Source of the DNA: Rhodobacteraceae bacterium HLUCCO07
Lineage (GTDB): Bacteria > Pseudomonadota > Alphaproteobacteria > Rhodobacterales > Rhodobacteraceae
Direction: 5' to 3'
Length of the DNA stretch: 62,528 nt
NCBI GenBank assembly: GCA_001314705.1
Contig: LJSU01000024.1
Location: 1-62,528 of the forward strand
This document shows positions 49,965-60,837 of the stretch, one piece after another (within the stretch, counting starts at the first letter, position 1; each line of letters begins with the position of its first letter). The notes beneath the pieces are model-generated. The model searched no databases and was not told the origin of the DNA. It saw nothing but the letters and a program-made list of their open reading frames with translations. The translations under genes and the position numbers were made by a program.

Positions 49965-51359
49965 TCAGAAATGGATGGCCCGACCATAGGCATCCAGCAC
50001 GCTTTCATGCATCATTTCCGAGAGCGTCGGGTGCGGAAAGACCGTGTGCATCAATTCTTCTTCGGTGGTTTCCAGCGTCCGGCCCACAACATAGCCCTGG
50101 ATGAGTTCCGTCACCTCGGCCCCGACCATGTGTGCCCCCAGAAGCTCACCGGTCCCGGCATCGAACACGGTCTTCACCATCCCCTCGGATTCCCCCAATG
50201 CGATGGCCTTGCCGTTGCCGATGAAAGGGAAACGGCCCACCTTGATCTCGTGGCCGGCCTCTTTCGCCTGGGCCTCGGTCAGGCCCACGCTGGCGATCTG
50301 CGGATGGCAATAGGTGCAGCCTGCGATGCTCTCGGGGCGCACCGGGTGCGGCTTCTGCCCGGCGATCAGCTCGGCCACCGCCACGCCCTCGTGGCTGGCC
50401 TTGTGCGCGAGCCATGGCGCCCCCGCGAGATCGCCGATCGCGTAAATCCCTTCGACGCCGGTGCGACAGTATTCATCGACCACCACGTGGCTGCGGTCGA
50501 TCTTGATCCCCAGATCCTCAAGCCCCAGCCCTTCGACATTGCCGACGATCCCCACGGCCGAGATCACCGTGTCGAATTCCTGTTTCCCGGTCTTGCCGCC
50601 GGTCTCGATATGGGCGGTGACCTTGCCCTTGCCGCGATCGAGCTGCTTGACCATGGCGCCTTCCATGATGGTCATGCCCTGTTTTTCGAACTGCTTTTTC
50701 GCGAAAGCGGCAATCTCTTCATCCTCGACCGGCAGGATGCGCTCCATCACCTCGACCACGGTGGTTTGCGCACCGAGCGTGTTGAAGAAGCTGGCAAACT
50801 CGATCCCGATCGCCCCCGACCCGATGACCAGGAGTTTCTTCGGCATCCGTGGCGGCTCCAGCGCATGGCGATAGGTCAGGACCAGGTCGCCATCGGCCTC
50901 GAGCCCCGGCAACTCGCGTGCACGCGCCCCGGTGGCCAGAACGATGGATTTGCCCGTCAACTCCTCTTCGCCCTTGTCGGTCTTGACCGTGACCTTGCCC
51001 TTGCCGGTCAGGCGCGCCTCGCCCATGATCGCCGTGACCTTGTTCTTCTTGAGAAGATGCGTGACCCCGGAATTGAGCTGCTTGGCCACCCCGCGCGACC
51101 GTTTCACGACCGCGTCGAGATCGAACCCTGGCTTCTCGACGGAAAGGCCGAACTCCTTGGCGCGATGCATCAGGTGGAACACCTCGGCCGAGCGCAGGAG
51201 TGCCTTGGTCGGGATGCAGCCCCAGTTGAGGCAAATGCCGCCCATGTGCTCGCGCTCGATGATCGCCACCGACAGGCCCAGTTGCGCACCGCGGATCGCG
51301 GCCACGTATCCGCCGGGCCCGGCGCCGATCACGATCATGTCAAATGCCTTGCCTGCCAT
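49965..51359 (-). CDS. lpd: Dihydrolipoyl dehydrogenase
   Basis: The 464-residue E3 component of 2-oxoacid dehydrogenase complexes. FAD-binding MIVIGAGPGGYVAAIRGAQLG, the redox disulfide in GGICLNWGCIPTKALL (Cys-x4-Cys), the NAD-binding LLVIGSGAIGIEFASFF and the dimer-interface VFPHPTLSEMMHE are all present. The pdh genes are not in the window, so which complex it serves is unclear. A palindrome lies 20 bp upstream of the start. DUF924 precedes it on the same strand. Confidence 0.96.
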   Translation of the reverse strand: MAGKAFDMIVIGAGPGGYVAAIRGAQLGLSVAIIEREHMGGICLNWGCIPTKALLRSAEVFHLMHRAKEFGLSVEKPGFDLDAVVKRSRGVAKQLNSGVTHLLKKNKVTAIMGEARLTGKGKVTVKTDKGEEELTGKSIVLATGARARELPGLEADGDLVLTYRHALEPPRMPKKLLVIGSGAIGIEFASFFNTLGAQTTVVEVMERILPVEDEEIAAFAKKQFEKQGMTIMEGAMVKQLDRGKGKVTAHIETGGKTGKQEFDTVISAVGIVGNVEGLGLEDLGIKIDRSHVVVDEYCRTGVEGIYAIGDLAGAPWLAHKASHEGVAVAELIAGQKPHPVRPESIAGCTYCHPQIASVGLTEAQAKEAGHEIKVGRFPFIGNGKAIALGESEGMVKTVFDAGTGELLGAHMVGAEVTELIQGYVVGRTLETTEEELMHTVFPHPTLSEMMHESVLDAYGRAIHF

Positions 51360-51378
51360 GGGCCATACTCCGATTCCA

Positions 51379-51399
51379 AGTTTAGTTTGACACTAAACT
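51379..51399. promoter_or_regulatory. AGTTTAGT-n5-ACTAAACT palindrome in front of lpd
   Basis: An AT-rich 21-bp dyad with 8-bp arms, standing out from GC-rich surroundings, 20 bp upstream of the lpd ATG. It overlaps the start of the lpd leader and could be a repressor operator (MarR-type sites look similar) or an mRNA hairpin near the ribosome site. Confidence 0.55.
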
Positions 51400-51474
51400 A
51401 TCCCTCGCCACATCACAACGCAGCCGGGCCGCTCACCCGCGACCGCGCCAGCCAGATGCATGATCGAGGCAGAG

Positions 51475-52059
51475 TCAGGCCGCGGCGGCCTGTTCCAGCG
51501 TCTTGACGGTCGATCCGTAACCACCGTTTTCCACATAGGCCCGCTCTTGCGGGGTGGTCGCGCGAGACAGGGCATCGTTGCGGTATGGAAACCGCCCGAA
51601 GCGCCGGATCACCTCGCGATGTGCCCGCGCATGAAGCAGGTTGCCCGCCCCGGTCTCCGGCATCCGTTCCTTCATCAGCCGGACACAATGTTCCTGGTCG
51701 CACAGGTTTTCCGAATGCATCAGGGGCAGGTAGAAGAACTGCCGCGCGGGCTCGTCGATCTTCAGATCCCAACCCTTGTGAATCGCCGCCTTGGCCGCAG
51801 CAAGTGCGATCCGGTCGGTCACAAAGGCCTCGCCCGAGCCGCGGAACATGTTGCGCGGGAACTGGTCGAGCAGGATGATATAGGCAAGCACACCGCTGGG
51901 ATAGGTCAGCCAGAGCGAATAGGCGCCGGTCTGCGCCTCTTTCCACATCGCCAGGAACCGGTCGCGAATCTCCTGGTCAAGGTCGTCCGACGCCGTGTAC
52001 CACCCGGCCGGCCCGATCTTGTCGAGCCAGAATTCCAGAACCCCCTTCGGGTCACCCAT
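51475..52059 (-). CDS. DUF924 family protein
   Basis: A 194-residue helical protein of the DUF924 family. It begins VLEFWLDKIGPAGWYTASDDLDQEIRDRF-like sequence, the conserved FWF/FWL and D-x-E-I-R pattern, and contains LDQFPRNMFRGSGEAFVTD, FFYLPLMHSENL and FPYRNDALSR, all typical. The fold is TPR-like; function unknown. It lies between an MFS gene and lpd on the same strand, with 115 bp to lpd. Plain ATG start with GGAG-type site (GGAGATG). Confidence 0.9.
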   Translation of the reverse strand: MGDPKGVLEFWLDKIGPAGWYTASDDLDQEIRDRFLAMWKEAQTGAYSLWLTYPSGVLAYIILLDQFPRNMFRGSGEAFVTDRIALAAAKAAIHKGWDLKIDEPARQFFYLPLMHSENLCDQEHCVRLMKERMPETGAGNLLHARAHREVIRRFGRFPYRNDALSRATTPQERAYVENGGYGSTVKTLEQAAAA

Positions 52060-52161
52060 TGGTCCATCTCCTCACGCAAGACCGGTCGTCTACTGACATG
52101 AAAACGTTACACATCATGCGCCGCCGATGGATAGTAAAGTTTTATGACGATTTGCGACATT

Positions 52162-53409
52162 TCACGCCACGGTGGATTCCTGCTCGTCCCTTTCCTCGAT
52201 CGCGATTTCCACAGCAACCGGCGAGGTCGACATCGAGACCGGCGTATAGGAGCTGGTATCCTCCACCACCGGCGCCGCGCGCCGGGTCATCCGCCAGCCG
52301 GCATAGCCCGCCATCGCGAACAGAAGGATACCGAGGAACACGAAATATCCCGGTGCGCCGATTACCCCCATCATCCAGCCGGTGATCAACGGGCCGGTGA
52401 TCGCCCCCAAGCCATTGGCGAAAACAAGCCCGCCCGACACCGCCGCCATGTCTTCATGGTCCACGAAATCATTGGTATAAGCCAGAAGCAGCGAATAGAG
52501 CGGGTTCGACGTGCCACCGATCATGAACGCCGCGGCCAGAAGGGCGGGAAAGGCACCCCCAAAGCCAAAGCCGACGATCGCTCCCAGCCCCCCCAGAACG
52601 GAAACCGCAAGGATCAGGGCCCGCCGGTCCATCCGGTCCGAAATCCATCCCAGCGGATACTGGAACAGGGTCGCACCGACATAGAAGGCCGAAACGAAAA
52701 TCGAGATCTGCACCAGCGTCAGCCCCGCCTCGGCGCCATAGACCGCACCCATGCCGAACTGGGCTGAAAAGACCCCGCCCAGCAGGAGCATGCCCACGAT
52801 GCCCAGCGGCGAGATCCTGTAGATCTGCCCGAGGCTCATCGGCTTGGTCCTCTCGAAGGCCGGCGTCGGCGCGATCGACAACAGGATCGGCGCAAAGGAG
52901 ATCGACACCAGGACCGAGGGGATGATGAACAGGACGAAACCGGCCGGGTCCGCCACCAGCAAGAGCCCCTGTGCAACGACGATCCCCACCATCTGAACCA
53001 TCATGTAAAGCGACAGCGCCTTGCCCCGCGTGTCATTGCTCGCCGCGTTGTTGAGCCAGCTCTCGGCGGTGACATAGACGCCCGAGAAGCAGAACCCGAT
53101 CACCACCCGCAGCACGGTCCAGAACCACGGGTTGGCCCAGACCGCATAGAGCACCAGGATCGCCGAGACGAACGAGGCAAGCGCCGCGAACACCCGCACA
53201 TGCCCGACCCTTCGAATCAACTCGGGCGTGAGGCGCGATCCGCCCAGGAACCCGACGAAATAGGCCGACATCACGATCGACATCTCGACAGCCGAGAACC
53301 CCTCGATGCCACCGCGCACACCCAGAAGCGTGCCCTGAAGGCCGTTGCCGACCATCAACAGCATCATGCCCAGCAGCAGGGCCCAGATGGATGTGAGAAC
53401 CTGAAACAT
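52162..53409 (-). CDS. MFS transporter
   Basis: A 415-residue twelve-helix major facilitator of the YcaD/YfkF-like branch. It begins MFQVLTSIWALLLGMMLLMVGNGLQGTLLGVR; the GGSRLTPELIRRVGHVRVF loop between helices 2 and 3 is the family's motif A region, and the ISDRMDRRALI loop lies between helices 8 and 9. AAGGAAAA precedes the ATG at 53407-53409; an upstream extension lacks the site. Substrate unknown. A charged C-terminal tail of ~30 residues follows the last helix. Confidence 0.9.
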   Translation of the reverse strand: MFQVLTSIWALLLGMMLLMVGNGLQGTLLGVRGGIEGFSAVEMSIVMSAYFVGFLGGSRLTPELIRRVGHVRVFAALASFVSAILVLYAVWANPWFWTVLRVVIGFCFSGVYVTAESWLNNAASNDTRGKALSLYMMVQMVGIVVAQGLLLVADPAGFVLFIIPSVLVSISFAPILLSIAPTPAFERTKPMSLGQIYRISPLGIVGMLLLGGVFSAQFGMGAVYGAEAGLTLVQISIFVSAFYVGATLFQYPLGWISDRMDRRALILAVSVLGGLGAIVGFGFGGAFPALLAAAFMIGGTSNPLYSLLLAYTNDFVDHEDMAAVSGGLVFANGLGAITGPLITGWMMGVIGAPGYFVFLGILLFAMAGYAGWRMTRRAAPVVEDTSSYTPVSMSTSPVAVEIAIEERDEQESTVA

Positions 53410-53491
53410 GTGTTTTCCTTTGCGTCTCGCAGTGCCATGCCAGACTGGCACAGCAGGCGTCAGGCTCCAAGGCGACCTGCCGATGCCGTTT

Positions 53492-54547
53492 TCATTCCCC
53501 GGGAATCAAAAGTGACGCATCGCCATAGGAAAAGAACCGATAGCGTTCTTCAACCGCGTGCGCATAGATCCGCATGATCCGCTCGCGCCCCATGAGAGCC
53601 GAGACCAGCATCATCAGGGTCGATTTCGGCAGGTGGAAATTGGTCATCAGGGCACCGGTCACGCGGAAGGTGAAACCCGGGTAGATGAAGATGTCGGTCT
53701 CCCCTTGCCAGGGGGCGATGGCGCCGCTGTCGCGTGCCGCCGTCTCGATCAGGCGCAACGCGGTCGTGCCCACCGGAATGATCCGCCCGCCGCTGGCCCG
53801 CGTCGCGGCGATCTCGCTTGCGGCTTGCGCGCTCACTTCGCCCCATTCGGCATGCATCCTGTGCTGGCGCACGTCATCCACCTTGACCGGCAGGAAGGTG
53901 CCCGCCCCGACATGCAGGGTCACGTGGGTGAATTGCACGCCCTTCGCGGCAAGCCGCTCGAGCAGGTCCTCATCGAAATGCAGGCTCGCCGTGGGGGCCG
54001 CGACCGCGCCGCGCCTCCTCGCCCAGACGGTCTGGTAGTCATGCCTGTCGCGCGCATCGGGTTTGCGCCGCGCCTCGATATAGGGCGGCAGCGGCATCGC
54101 GCCGGCCTGTTCCAGCGCCGCGTCGAAATCGCCTCCGGCAAGGTTGAACTCCAGCACCGCCTGCCCGTCCGACTTTTCCACGCATCGCGCCGAGAGGCCG
54201 TTGCCGAACTCGATCCGCTCGCCCAGGCCCAGCTTGCGCAACGGCTTGATCAGCGCCGCCCAGCGGCCCTCGGGGCGTGGTTCGAGCAAGGTCACCTCCA
54301 TGCCCGCCCGGCTCTCGCCGTCCGGCCCCGGCCGCACCCGCTGGCCCGAGAGCCGCGCGGGTATGACCCTGGTGTCGTTGAGCACCAGCCGATCGCCCGG
54401 CCGCAGCCAGTCGGGCAGTTCCCGCACCACCGCATCGGTGATCCGCGCGCCTTCCGCCACCAGCAATCGCGCCGACGAGCGCGGGTTCGCCGGTCGCGTG
54501 GCGATCAGCCCCTCGGGCAGATCGAAATCGAAATCGGAGAGTTTCAT
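53492..54547 (-). CDS. queA: S-adenosylmethionine:tRNA ribosyltransferase-isomerase
   Basis: A 351-residue enzyme of queuosine synthesis, moving the ribosyl part of SAM onto 7-aminomethyl-7-deazaguanine in tRNA to give epoxyqueuosine. Features: [66 protein letters not shown] and [19 protein letters not shown]. Length fits QueA. It starts 4 bp after the AsmA-like gene's stop, so they share a transcript. No tgt gene is in the window. Confidence 0.96.
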   Translation of the reverse strand: MKLSDFDFDLPEGLIATRPANPRSSARLLVAEGARITDAVVRELPDWLRPGDRLVLNDTRVIPARLSGQRVRPGPDGESRAGMEVTLLEPRPEGRWAALIKPLRKLGLGERIEFGNGLSARCVEKSDGQAVLEFNLAGGDFDAALEQAGAMPLPPYIEARRKPDARDRHDYQTVWARRRGAVAAPTASLHFDEDLLERLAAKGVQFTHVTLHVGAGTFLPVKVDDVRQHRMHAEWGEVSAQAASEIAATRASGGRIIPVGTTALRLIETAARDSGAIAPWQGETDIFIYPGFTFRVTGALMTNFHLPKSTLMMLVSALMGRERIMRIYAHAVEERYRFFSYGDASLLIPGE

Positions 54548-54551
54548 GGGG

Positions 54552-57500
54552 TTACTGTGTCACCTCGGGCACCGGGCGGCGGAAAATCTCGCGGAACATG
54601 CCCGGCGTCAACAGCGAAAACGGATTGACCCGCACCTGGGGCGCGTCGGGCAGACCGAGCAGGCGGAAATTGAACCCGATCAAGCCCTCGCCCCGCCGTG
54701 TCAGGACCTGCCCGACGGCGTTGAGCATGTAGAGCGGTGAGAGCACGCCCTGGAACCGCATCTCTCCGCTGTCGAAATAGTAATAGCCATCCATGGATAT
54801 GCCGAGCGACGCGCCCACCGCGCTCGACTGCAAAAGCGTGACCTGGTCAGGGGCAAGGCGAAACCGCGCATCGACATCCGAGAACAGGATGCCATTGCCG
54901 CTCAGTTGCTCCAGAAGCCCAACGACGCTTATCGCGTTGAGCAACTCGGCCATCGCCGGGGCCTCGCGCAGGCGGATATCGCCGATCCTGAGCGTTCCGT
55001 CGAAGTTGCCCGCTTCGGCAACGGGAACCAGCGTGAGGTCGAGATCACCGCCATGTGCATTCTTCAAAAGCCCCGCCGACTTGAGCACCCCGCCCGCGTC
55101 CTGCGACTGGATGCGGAACGCGCTGCGCCCCGATCTCGGGATCACCCGGCCGGTCACCTCGGCGCCGCCATTGACCTGGCCGGTAAAGGATCCGTCCATC
55201 CCGCCCGCGGTCGAGAAGTCGCCACTGAACCCGGTCAGCGCGATGGCATCGCTGATCGTGAGCCGGTCAAGCGTCGCCCGGATCGGCCCGCCCCTGCCCC
55301 GAGCCCCCGCGCCCGTGCCGCTGCCGATCTCGGTCTGCCGCAGGTCGACCGTGCCGCCGTCGATACGGATCTCGGGCGCCTGCCCCGGACCCCGTCCGAT
55401 CAGCGTCACTGGCGCGTCAAGCCAACTGCCGGCGCGCACCCGCTCGAAGATGGCCGCGCGAAACGCGCCGTCCGGCTCCAGATCGAGCCGCCCCGTGGCA
55501 TTCAGACCCGGCGCATCCAGCGCGATGGCGCTGATCTCGACCGGCTCGCCCAGCTGGCCCGAGACCTGCAATTGTCCGGTCGCGGCCTCGCCCATCGACC
55601 AGCCGATTTCGGGAATGCGCAGGCCCAGCCCGGCGAGATCGGACTCCAGCGTGAATTGCGCGGGCGCATCGCGCTGCAATTCCATCGTGAGGTTGCCTTG
55701 CGCCCGCCCCTCCACGGCGCCGGGCGGCAGGCCCACGCGGAACTGATCGACAAAGGCCTGTGAAAGCTCGACCCGCCCCTCGACCCGGCTGCCGGTCTCT
55801 GCGTCCCGGCGCAGAGGGGTGACGAACCTGCCCTCGATCGGCACCTCTCCGATTCGCCCCGCGCCACTGACCTGCAACCCGGCGGCGTCCGCGCGCAACG
55901 CGAGCTCCGGCGCCACGAGGGCATGACCGGGAACCAGGCTCTCGCTGCGCACGTCCCGCAACTGCGCCGAGATGTCGTAGGACATCTCCTCGACCGGCAC
56001 ATCGGGCTTGCGCGGAAAGACGAGTCGCCCGGTCGCCTCGGCCCGGCCATCGGCGATCGTGACCGGACGCCCGGCCTTGCGCAAAAGCCCGAGCGGTTCG
56101 ATATCGAGAAGCGACAGGGCGGCGATGATCGAGCTTTTCGTATTCAGATCGACGATGCCGGGCCCGTTGCGCACCCGCACATCGGGAATGCGGAACTCGG
56201 TTCCGGCAATTTCGACCTCTCCGCCCTGCGGTGCCGTCACATGCCCCGCCTCGGCCCTGACCGAGAATTCATTGCGCAGCAGGCTCGCATGGCCGCGCGC
56301 GTCCCGCAGAGGCGGCATGGTCTTCGAAAACCGCGTCGTGGCCCCGTCGAACTCGAACCCGAGATAAAGGTCCGGGTCGGCCTCCGCCTCGCCATGCAGA
56401 CCGATCTGCACGTTGCGAAAATTCGCCGTGAGAAGATTGTCGCGCACCCAGTCGCGGGTGCGGGGGATGGCCCGTTCCGGCCAGAGCTCCAGCAACCGCT
56501 CGGGCGAGAGGTGGTTGAGGCGTCCGTCGAGCGAAAAACTCCACCCTTCTGGCGGCGCACGCAGATCGCCCGACATCACGAGCCGCCGCGCCCCGTCCTG
56601 CACCGTCATCTCGCCAAGGCTCAGTTGAAACGGGTCGAGCCGAAGCCGCAGATCGGCGCTGGCATTGCTCAGGTTCACGGGCGCGGCGAAGACATCGTCG
56701 GGATTGGCGGTGATCTCGCTCAGCCGGATCTGCGCGACGAACTCATCCGGCCAAGCGCCCTGCCCGATCGGGTCGGCGCGCGCGGGCGCGCCGACCATGA
56801 CCTGTCCATCGGCACGCGCCTGGCCCCACGCGCTGTCGATCGACATCTGGTCGAGCTGCATGATCCGGCTGTTCGGGTCATAGGTGAAATATGTCTGTGC
56901 GCTTTGGAACGGGATCGGGCGCGTGGTCTCGGTCGGTTGCAAGACTCCCTCGCCAATGCGCAGCGTCGCGCTCAGCGGCCCGAGATTGCCCTCGTCATCG
57001 GTAGAGGCCCGCAGCGACCCCGAGATCGGGGCCCGCAAAACGTCGAGCCATAACAGCGCCGCCGACTGCTCGGCGATGTCGCTGGTGTCGAGATCCTCGA
57101 ACGACACCGCGAAAGCGGCCTCGGGCGTGCCAAGCTGCCCGCGATAGCTGACCTCGACCGTGGCGGCATAATCGCGCCCGCCCAGAAGCGCGAAATCGCC
57201 GCGCAGGCTCAGCTCGTCGCCCGTCCTCCCCCCGGGCCGGGCAATCTCGATCCGTCCTCCGTCGAATATCCACGCCCGCCCCGCGCGCGCGTCCTCATAG
57301 CGCAGGGTCAGCCCATCCGCAGACAAGCTCTCGAACTCCGACAGCAGCGCGAGGTCCAGCACCGCGTCGATCTGCGCGGCAAGGCCCGCGAAATCCGCCG
57401 CCTGCCGCACAGCACCCGGCATCTCGCCGAGGCTCAGCCGCAGCCGCCCATCGACATCCCGCCTGAGCAAGAGCTGCATCCCGGAAAGCCAGAACTGGTT

Positions 57501-57914
57501 GGGCCGGAATTCGCCCGCCAACAATGGCCGGAGGGCAAAGGTGCTCTCGACATCCGACAGGTTCAGGACATGCCGCCCCTCCGCATCGCGAAGCCGCACA
57601 TCGCGCAGGTGAACCCGGGGTTGCCAGCCTTCCTCGACCACGAGCACGACCTCGCCCATCTCGATCTCGACGGACTCGACCTGCGCGTTCACCTGCGCCT
57701 CGATCTGCGCACGCGCCCATTCGGGCATCACGACCGGTCGGCCGGTCACCGCCAGGGCCGCGACGCCCACCCCCAGCACCAGCGCCGCCATCACGATCAG
57801 CGCCATGAGCCCGACCCGACGCCGCAACCCGCGCCCGCGCGGTCCGCGGACGTCCGGGGGCGCCCCTGTCTCGTGCGGCGGGTTCGCCTTGTCGCTGATC
57901 CGCTTTTCCTCCAT
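54552..57914 (-). CDS. Large AsmA/YhdP-like (DUF3971) membrane-anchored protein
   Basis: A 1120-residue protein with one N-terminal transmembrane helix ([21 protein letters not shown], about residues 36-57), then a very long periplasmic region of repeated beta-strand character without Cys motifs. Segments [17 protein letters not shown] and the C-terminal part [28 protein letters not shown] match the DUF3971/AsmA-like YhdP family, implicated in moving phospholipids to the outer membrane. I start at the ATG at 57912-57914; the frame is open 34 codons more. It is followed directly by queA and is divergent from bcp. Confidence 0.85.
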   Translation of the reverse strand: MEEKRISDKANPPHETGAPPDVRGPRGRGLRRRVGLMALIVMAALVLGVGVAALAVTGRPVVMPEWARAQIEAQVNAQVESVEIEMGEVVLVVEEGWQPRVHLRDVRLRDAEGRHVLNLSDVESTFALRPLLAGEFRPNQFWLSGMQLLLRRDVDGRLRLSLGEMPGAVRQAADFAGLAAQIDAVLDLALLSEFESLSADGLTLRYEDARAGRAWIFDGGRIEIARPGGRTGDELSLRGDFALLGGRDYAATVEVSYRGQLGTPEAAFAVSFEDLDTSDIAEQSAALLWLDVLRAPISGSLRASTDDEGNLGPLSATLRIGEGVLQPTETTRPIPFQSAQTYFTYDPNSRIMQLDQMSIDSAWGQARADGQVMVGAPARADPIGQGAWPDEFVAQIRLSEITANPDDVFAAPVNLSNASADLRLRLDPFQLSLGEMTVQDGARRLVMSGDLRAPPEGWSFSLDGRLNHLSPERLLELWPERAIPRTRDWVRDNLLTANFRNVQIGLHGEAEADPDLYLGFEFDGATTRFSKTMPPLRDARGHASLLRNEFSVRAEAGHVTAPQGGEVEIAGTEFRIPDVRVRNGPGIVDLNTKSSIIAALSLLDIEPLGLLRKAGRPVTIADGRAEATGRLVFPRKPDVPVEEMSYDISAQLRDVRSESLVPGHALVAPELALRADAAGLQVSGAGRIGEVPIEGRFVTPLRRDAETGSRVEGRVELSQAFVDQFRVGLPPGAVEGRAQGNLTMELQRDAPAQFTLESDLAGLGLRIPEIGWSMGEAATGQLQVSGQLGEPVEISAIALDAPGLNATGRLDLEPDGAFRAAIFERVRAGSWLDAPVTLIGRGPGQAPEIRIDGGTVDLRQTEIGSGTGAGARGRGGPIRATLDRLTISDAIALTGFSGDFSTAGGMDGSFTGQVNGGAEVTGRVIPRSGRSAFRIQSQDAGGVLKSAGLLKNAHGGDLDLTLVPVAEAGNFDGTLRIGDIRLREAPAMAELLNAISVVGLLEQLSGNGILFSDVDARFRLAPDQVTLLQSSAVGASLGISMDGYYYFDSGEMRFQGVLSPLYMLNAVGQVLTRRGEGLIGFNFRLLGLPDAPQVRVNPFSLLTPGMFREIFRRPVPEVTQ

Positions 57915-58034
57915 CAGTCCAGTTCTAGCGCCTTTGGTCTGTTTGGGCGACCGCCGGCGCCCTTCATGGTTCAAGTTTGCGCCCTGACGCCCTAATATGG
58001 AATCCCGCATTTGCAAATTGGTAAGGAGCCGCCA

Positions 58035-58496
58035 ATGTCCGACCTGCCCCGCCCCGCCCCCGACTTCACCCTGCCCGCCGATGACGGAACGCAGGTGACG
58101 CTGTCGGGTCTCCGGCCCGCACCCGTCGTCCTGTTCTTCTATCCCCGCGACAATACCTCCGGCTGCACGAAAGAGGCCCGGGGCTTTTCGGCGCTGCGCT
58201 CCGATTTCGACGCCGCCGGGGTCAAGGTATTCGGTATCTCCAAGGACAGCCTCTCAAGCCATGAGAAATTCCGCGACAAGCAGGATCTGACGATCCCGCT
58301 GCTGTCCGACGAGAACGACACCGTCTGCGAGGCATTCGACGTCTGGAAGGAAAAGAAGATGTACGGCAAGACCTTCATGGGCATCGAACGCTCGACCTTC
58401 CTGATCGACGGCACCGGGCAGATCGTGGCCGAGTGGCGCAAGGTCAAGGTCGATGGCCATGCCGACGAGGTTCTCGCGGCCGCAAAGGCCCTCTGA
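58035..58496 (+). CDS. bcp: Thiol peroxidase of the Bcp/PrxQ family
   Basis: A 153-residue peroxiredoxin. The start has PAPDFTLPADDG and the peroxidatic Cys is in FFYPRDNTSGCTKEARGFSAL. In E. coli Bcp a second Cys lies five residues further; here Arg stands at that spot (TKEARG), so it works as a 1-Cys form or uses another Cys (Cys97-type in TVCEAFD). AAGGAG precedes the ATG. DUF455 starts directly after the stop, so the two form one operon. Confidence 0.92.
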   Translation: MSDLPRPAPDFTLPADDGTQVTLSGLRPAPVVLFFYPRDNTSGCTKEARGFSALRSDFDAAGVKVFGISKDSLSSHEKFRDKQDLTIPLLSDENDTVCEAFDVWKEKKMYGKTFMGIERSTFLIDGTGQIVAEWRKVKVDGHADEVLAAAKAL

Positions 58497-59330
58497 ATGC
58501 CCCAGACCCTCGCAGAAATGGCCACCGACGTTCTGACCTGTGCCGACGGCCGCGAAAAGACCGCGCGCTCGCACGCCCACGCCGCCGCGTGGTTCGCCGC
58601 GCGCGACGCGGGCACACCCATTCCGCTGGGTCGGGCCGAGCCGCCGCTGCGCCCGGCGCGGCCCGCACGCCCCGAACTGCGCGACCCGCGCGACGTGCCC
58701 AAGCGCAAACCCGGAAGCGTCCAGGGCCGGATCGCGCTCCTGCATGCCGTCGCCCATATCGAGTTGAACGCGGTCGATCTGCACTGGGACATCATCGCGC
58801 GCTTTACCGATATCCCGATGCCACCCGGGTTCTATGACGACTGGGTCAGGGCCGCCGACGAGGAATCGAAACATTTCAACCTGGTGTGCGATTGCCTCGA
58901 GGACATGGAAAGCCACTATGGCGCCCTGCCCGCCCATGCCGGCATGTGGCGCGCGGCCGAGGACACCGCTGAAGACATCATGGGCCGCCTTGCGGTCGTG
59001 CCCATGGTGCTCGAGGCACGCGGACTCGACGTGACGCCCGGCATGATCGAGATCTTCCGCAAGGCCGGCGCGGACCGGGCCGTGGCCGCGCTCGAAACCA
59101 TCTATGCCGAAGAGGTGGGGCACGTCGCCTACGGGTCGAAGTGGTTTCACTTCCTGTGCGGACGGCACGACATCGACCCGCGCGACGAATTCCACCGCCT
59201 CGTGCGGCATTATTTTCGCGGACCGCTCAAGCCTCCCTTCAACGCCGAGAAGCGCGCCGAGGCCGGATTGCCGCCCGACTTCTACTGGCCCCTGGCAGAC
59301 GAGACCCCGAAAAAGCATCAGCCGCGTTGA
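58497..59330 (+). CDS. DUF455 family ferritin-like protein
   Basis: A 277-residue mostly helical protein of the DUF455 family. The sequence contains the ferritin-like pattern E...H: HAVAHIELNAVDLHWDIIARF, EESKHFNLVCDCLEDMESHYG and EEVGHVAYGSKWFHFLC, so a di-iron site is likely. Function is unproven. It starts at the base after the bcp stop codon, suggesting translational coupling and a possible shared oxidative-stress role. Confidence 0.9.
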   Translation: MPQTLAEMATDVLTCADGREKTARSHAHAAAWFAARDAGTPIPLGRAEPPLRPARPARPELRDPRDVPKRKPGSVQGRIALLHAVAHIELNAVDLHWDIIARFTDIPMPPGFYDDWVRAADEESKHFNLVCDCLEDMESHYGALPAHAGMWRAAEDTAEDIMGRLAVVPMVLEARGLDVTPGMIEIFRKAGADRAVAALETIYAEEVGHVAYGSKWFHFLCGRHDIDPRDEFHRLVRHYFRGPLKPPFNAEKRAEAGLPPDFYWPLADETPKKHQPR

Positions 59331-59499
59331 GCAAGCCCTTCAATATCGGCGGTTTTTCGCCGGAATTCGGCGCAACCCCACGTCACGGCGCATTCAGCCG
59401 GTCAAAGGCGTTGCCCTCACGAATCCGCCCCGATATTCACGAAATGGTCATGCTTTTCGGAGGATGGCCAAGATGGGATGAGACAGGGGACAGGAACTC

Positions 59500-60837
59500 G
59501 TGAGATCACGACTGGCAATTCGCGTTCATTCACTTCTCGAACGCTACTTTCCCGAACGACGCGTCTTCCTGCGGTCCGACAAGGATACAAGGTTCATCCG
59601 CCTGCGCCCGCATGTGCAGATCGCCGCGGCCGTCGGAAGTGTCACCCTCGTGGCATGGGTGATCGTCGCCACCGCGATCCTGCTGATGGACTCGATCGGA
59701 TCGGGCAATTTCCGCGAGCAGGCCAAGCGCGACCAACGCATGTACGAGGCCCGGCTGAACCACCTGGCCAGCGAACGCGACGCCCGCGCCGACGAGGCGC
59801 TGGCCGCACAGGAGCGGTTCAATTCGTCGCTCGAACAGATCTCGCAAATGCAATCGCAACTGCTTGCCTCCGAGGTGCGCCGTCACGAGCTCGAAACCGG
59901 GATCGACGTGATCCAGACCACCCTGCGCCGTGCAATGAAGGAACGTGATTACGCCCGCGCAGCCGAGGAAGAGCTGCGCCTTGCGCTGTCGGAAAACCCC
60001 GGCAACGGCACGCTGGGAAGCGCCGAGGGCATGAGCGAAAGCGCGTTCGACATGCTCGCCATGGTGCTTTCGGAGACCGCCGCCGAACGCGACAAGGTCA
60101 TGGCCGATGCCCGCGACGCGATCGAGCAGGCCGAAGAGATGGAGTTCGAAATCCGCCTCATGCAGGATCAGAACAAGCAGATCTTCCGCCAGCTCGAAGA
60201 GGCGATGGCCGTCTCGGTCGAACCGCTCGACAAGATGTTCCGCTCGGCCGGGCTCGACACAGACAACATCATCGACCAGGTGCGCAGCGGCTATTCCGGT
60301 CAGGGCGGACCGCTCACCCCGCTGACGTTCTCCACCAAGGGGGAAGAGCCGTCACCGGACGCAATGCGCGCCAACCGTATCCTCAACCAGATGGACCAGC
60401 TCAACCTTTACCGCATCGCCGCCGAAAAGGCGCCCTTCGCCGTGCCGATCAAGGACGCCTACCGCTTCACCAGCGAGTTCGGGTATCGGCGCGATCCGAA
60501 AACCGGCGGGCGGCGCCTGCATGAGGGCGTCGATTTCGCCGGTCCTGTCGGCACTCCGCTCCATGCCACCGCCGATGGCGTGGTCACCCATGCCGGCTGG
60601 AGTTCGGGCTATGGCCGGCTGGTCAAGATCAAGCACGAATTCGGAATCGAGACCCGCTATGCCCACCTGTCCAAAATCAACGTGAAATCCGGACAAAGAG
60701 TCTCGCGTGGCGACCGGATTGGTGATATGGGGGCTTCCGGACGTGTGACCGGACCGCATCTTCACTACGAAGTCCGCATCGGCGGCAAGGCCGTCAACCC
60801 AATGACCTACATCAAGGCTGCAAACGATGTTTTCTAA
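59500..60837 (+). CDS. M23 family peptidoglycan endopeptidase (DUF5930-type N-terminus)
   Basis: A 445-residue envelope protein. One transmembrane helix at about residues 44-64 (VTLVAWVIVATAILLM), a long coiled-coil region to ~270, then an M23 domain with the zinc motifs RLHEGVDFAGPVG and TGPHLHYEVR. It should hydrolyse peptidoglycan cross-links from the periplasm. The start is a GTG at 59500 with AGGA ahead. Its stop is 11 bp inside the bactofilin gene, an arrangement also known in other bacteria where the two act together in cell shape. Confidence 0.93.
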   Translation: MRSRLAIRVHSLLERYFPERRVFLRSDKDTRFIRLRPHVQIAAAVGSVTLVAWVIVATAILLMDSIGSGNFREQAKRDQRMYEARLNHLASERDARADEALAAQERFNSSLEQISQMQSQLLASEVRRHELETGIDVIQTTLRRAMKERDYARAAEEELRLALSENPGNGTLGSAEGMSESAFDMLAMVLSETAAERDKVMADARDAIEQAEEMEFEIRLMQDQNKQIFRQLEEAMAVSVEPLDKMFRSAGLDTDNIIDQVRSGYSGQGGPLTPLTFSTKGEEPSPDAMRANRILNQMDQLNLYRIAAEKAPFAVPIKDAYRFTSEFGYRRDPKTGGRRLHEGVDFAGPVGTPLHATADGVVTHAGWSSGYGRLVKIKHEFGIETRYAHLSKINVKSGQRVSRGDRIGDMGASGRVTGPHLHYEVRIGGKAVNPMTYIKAANDVF

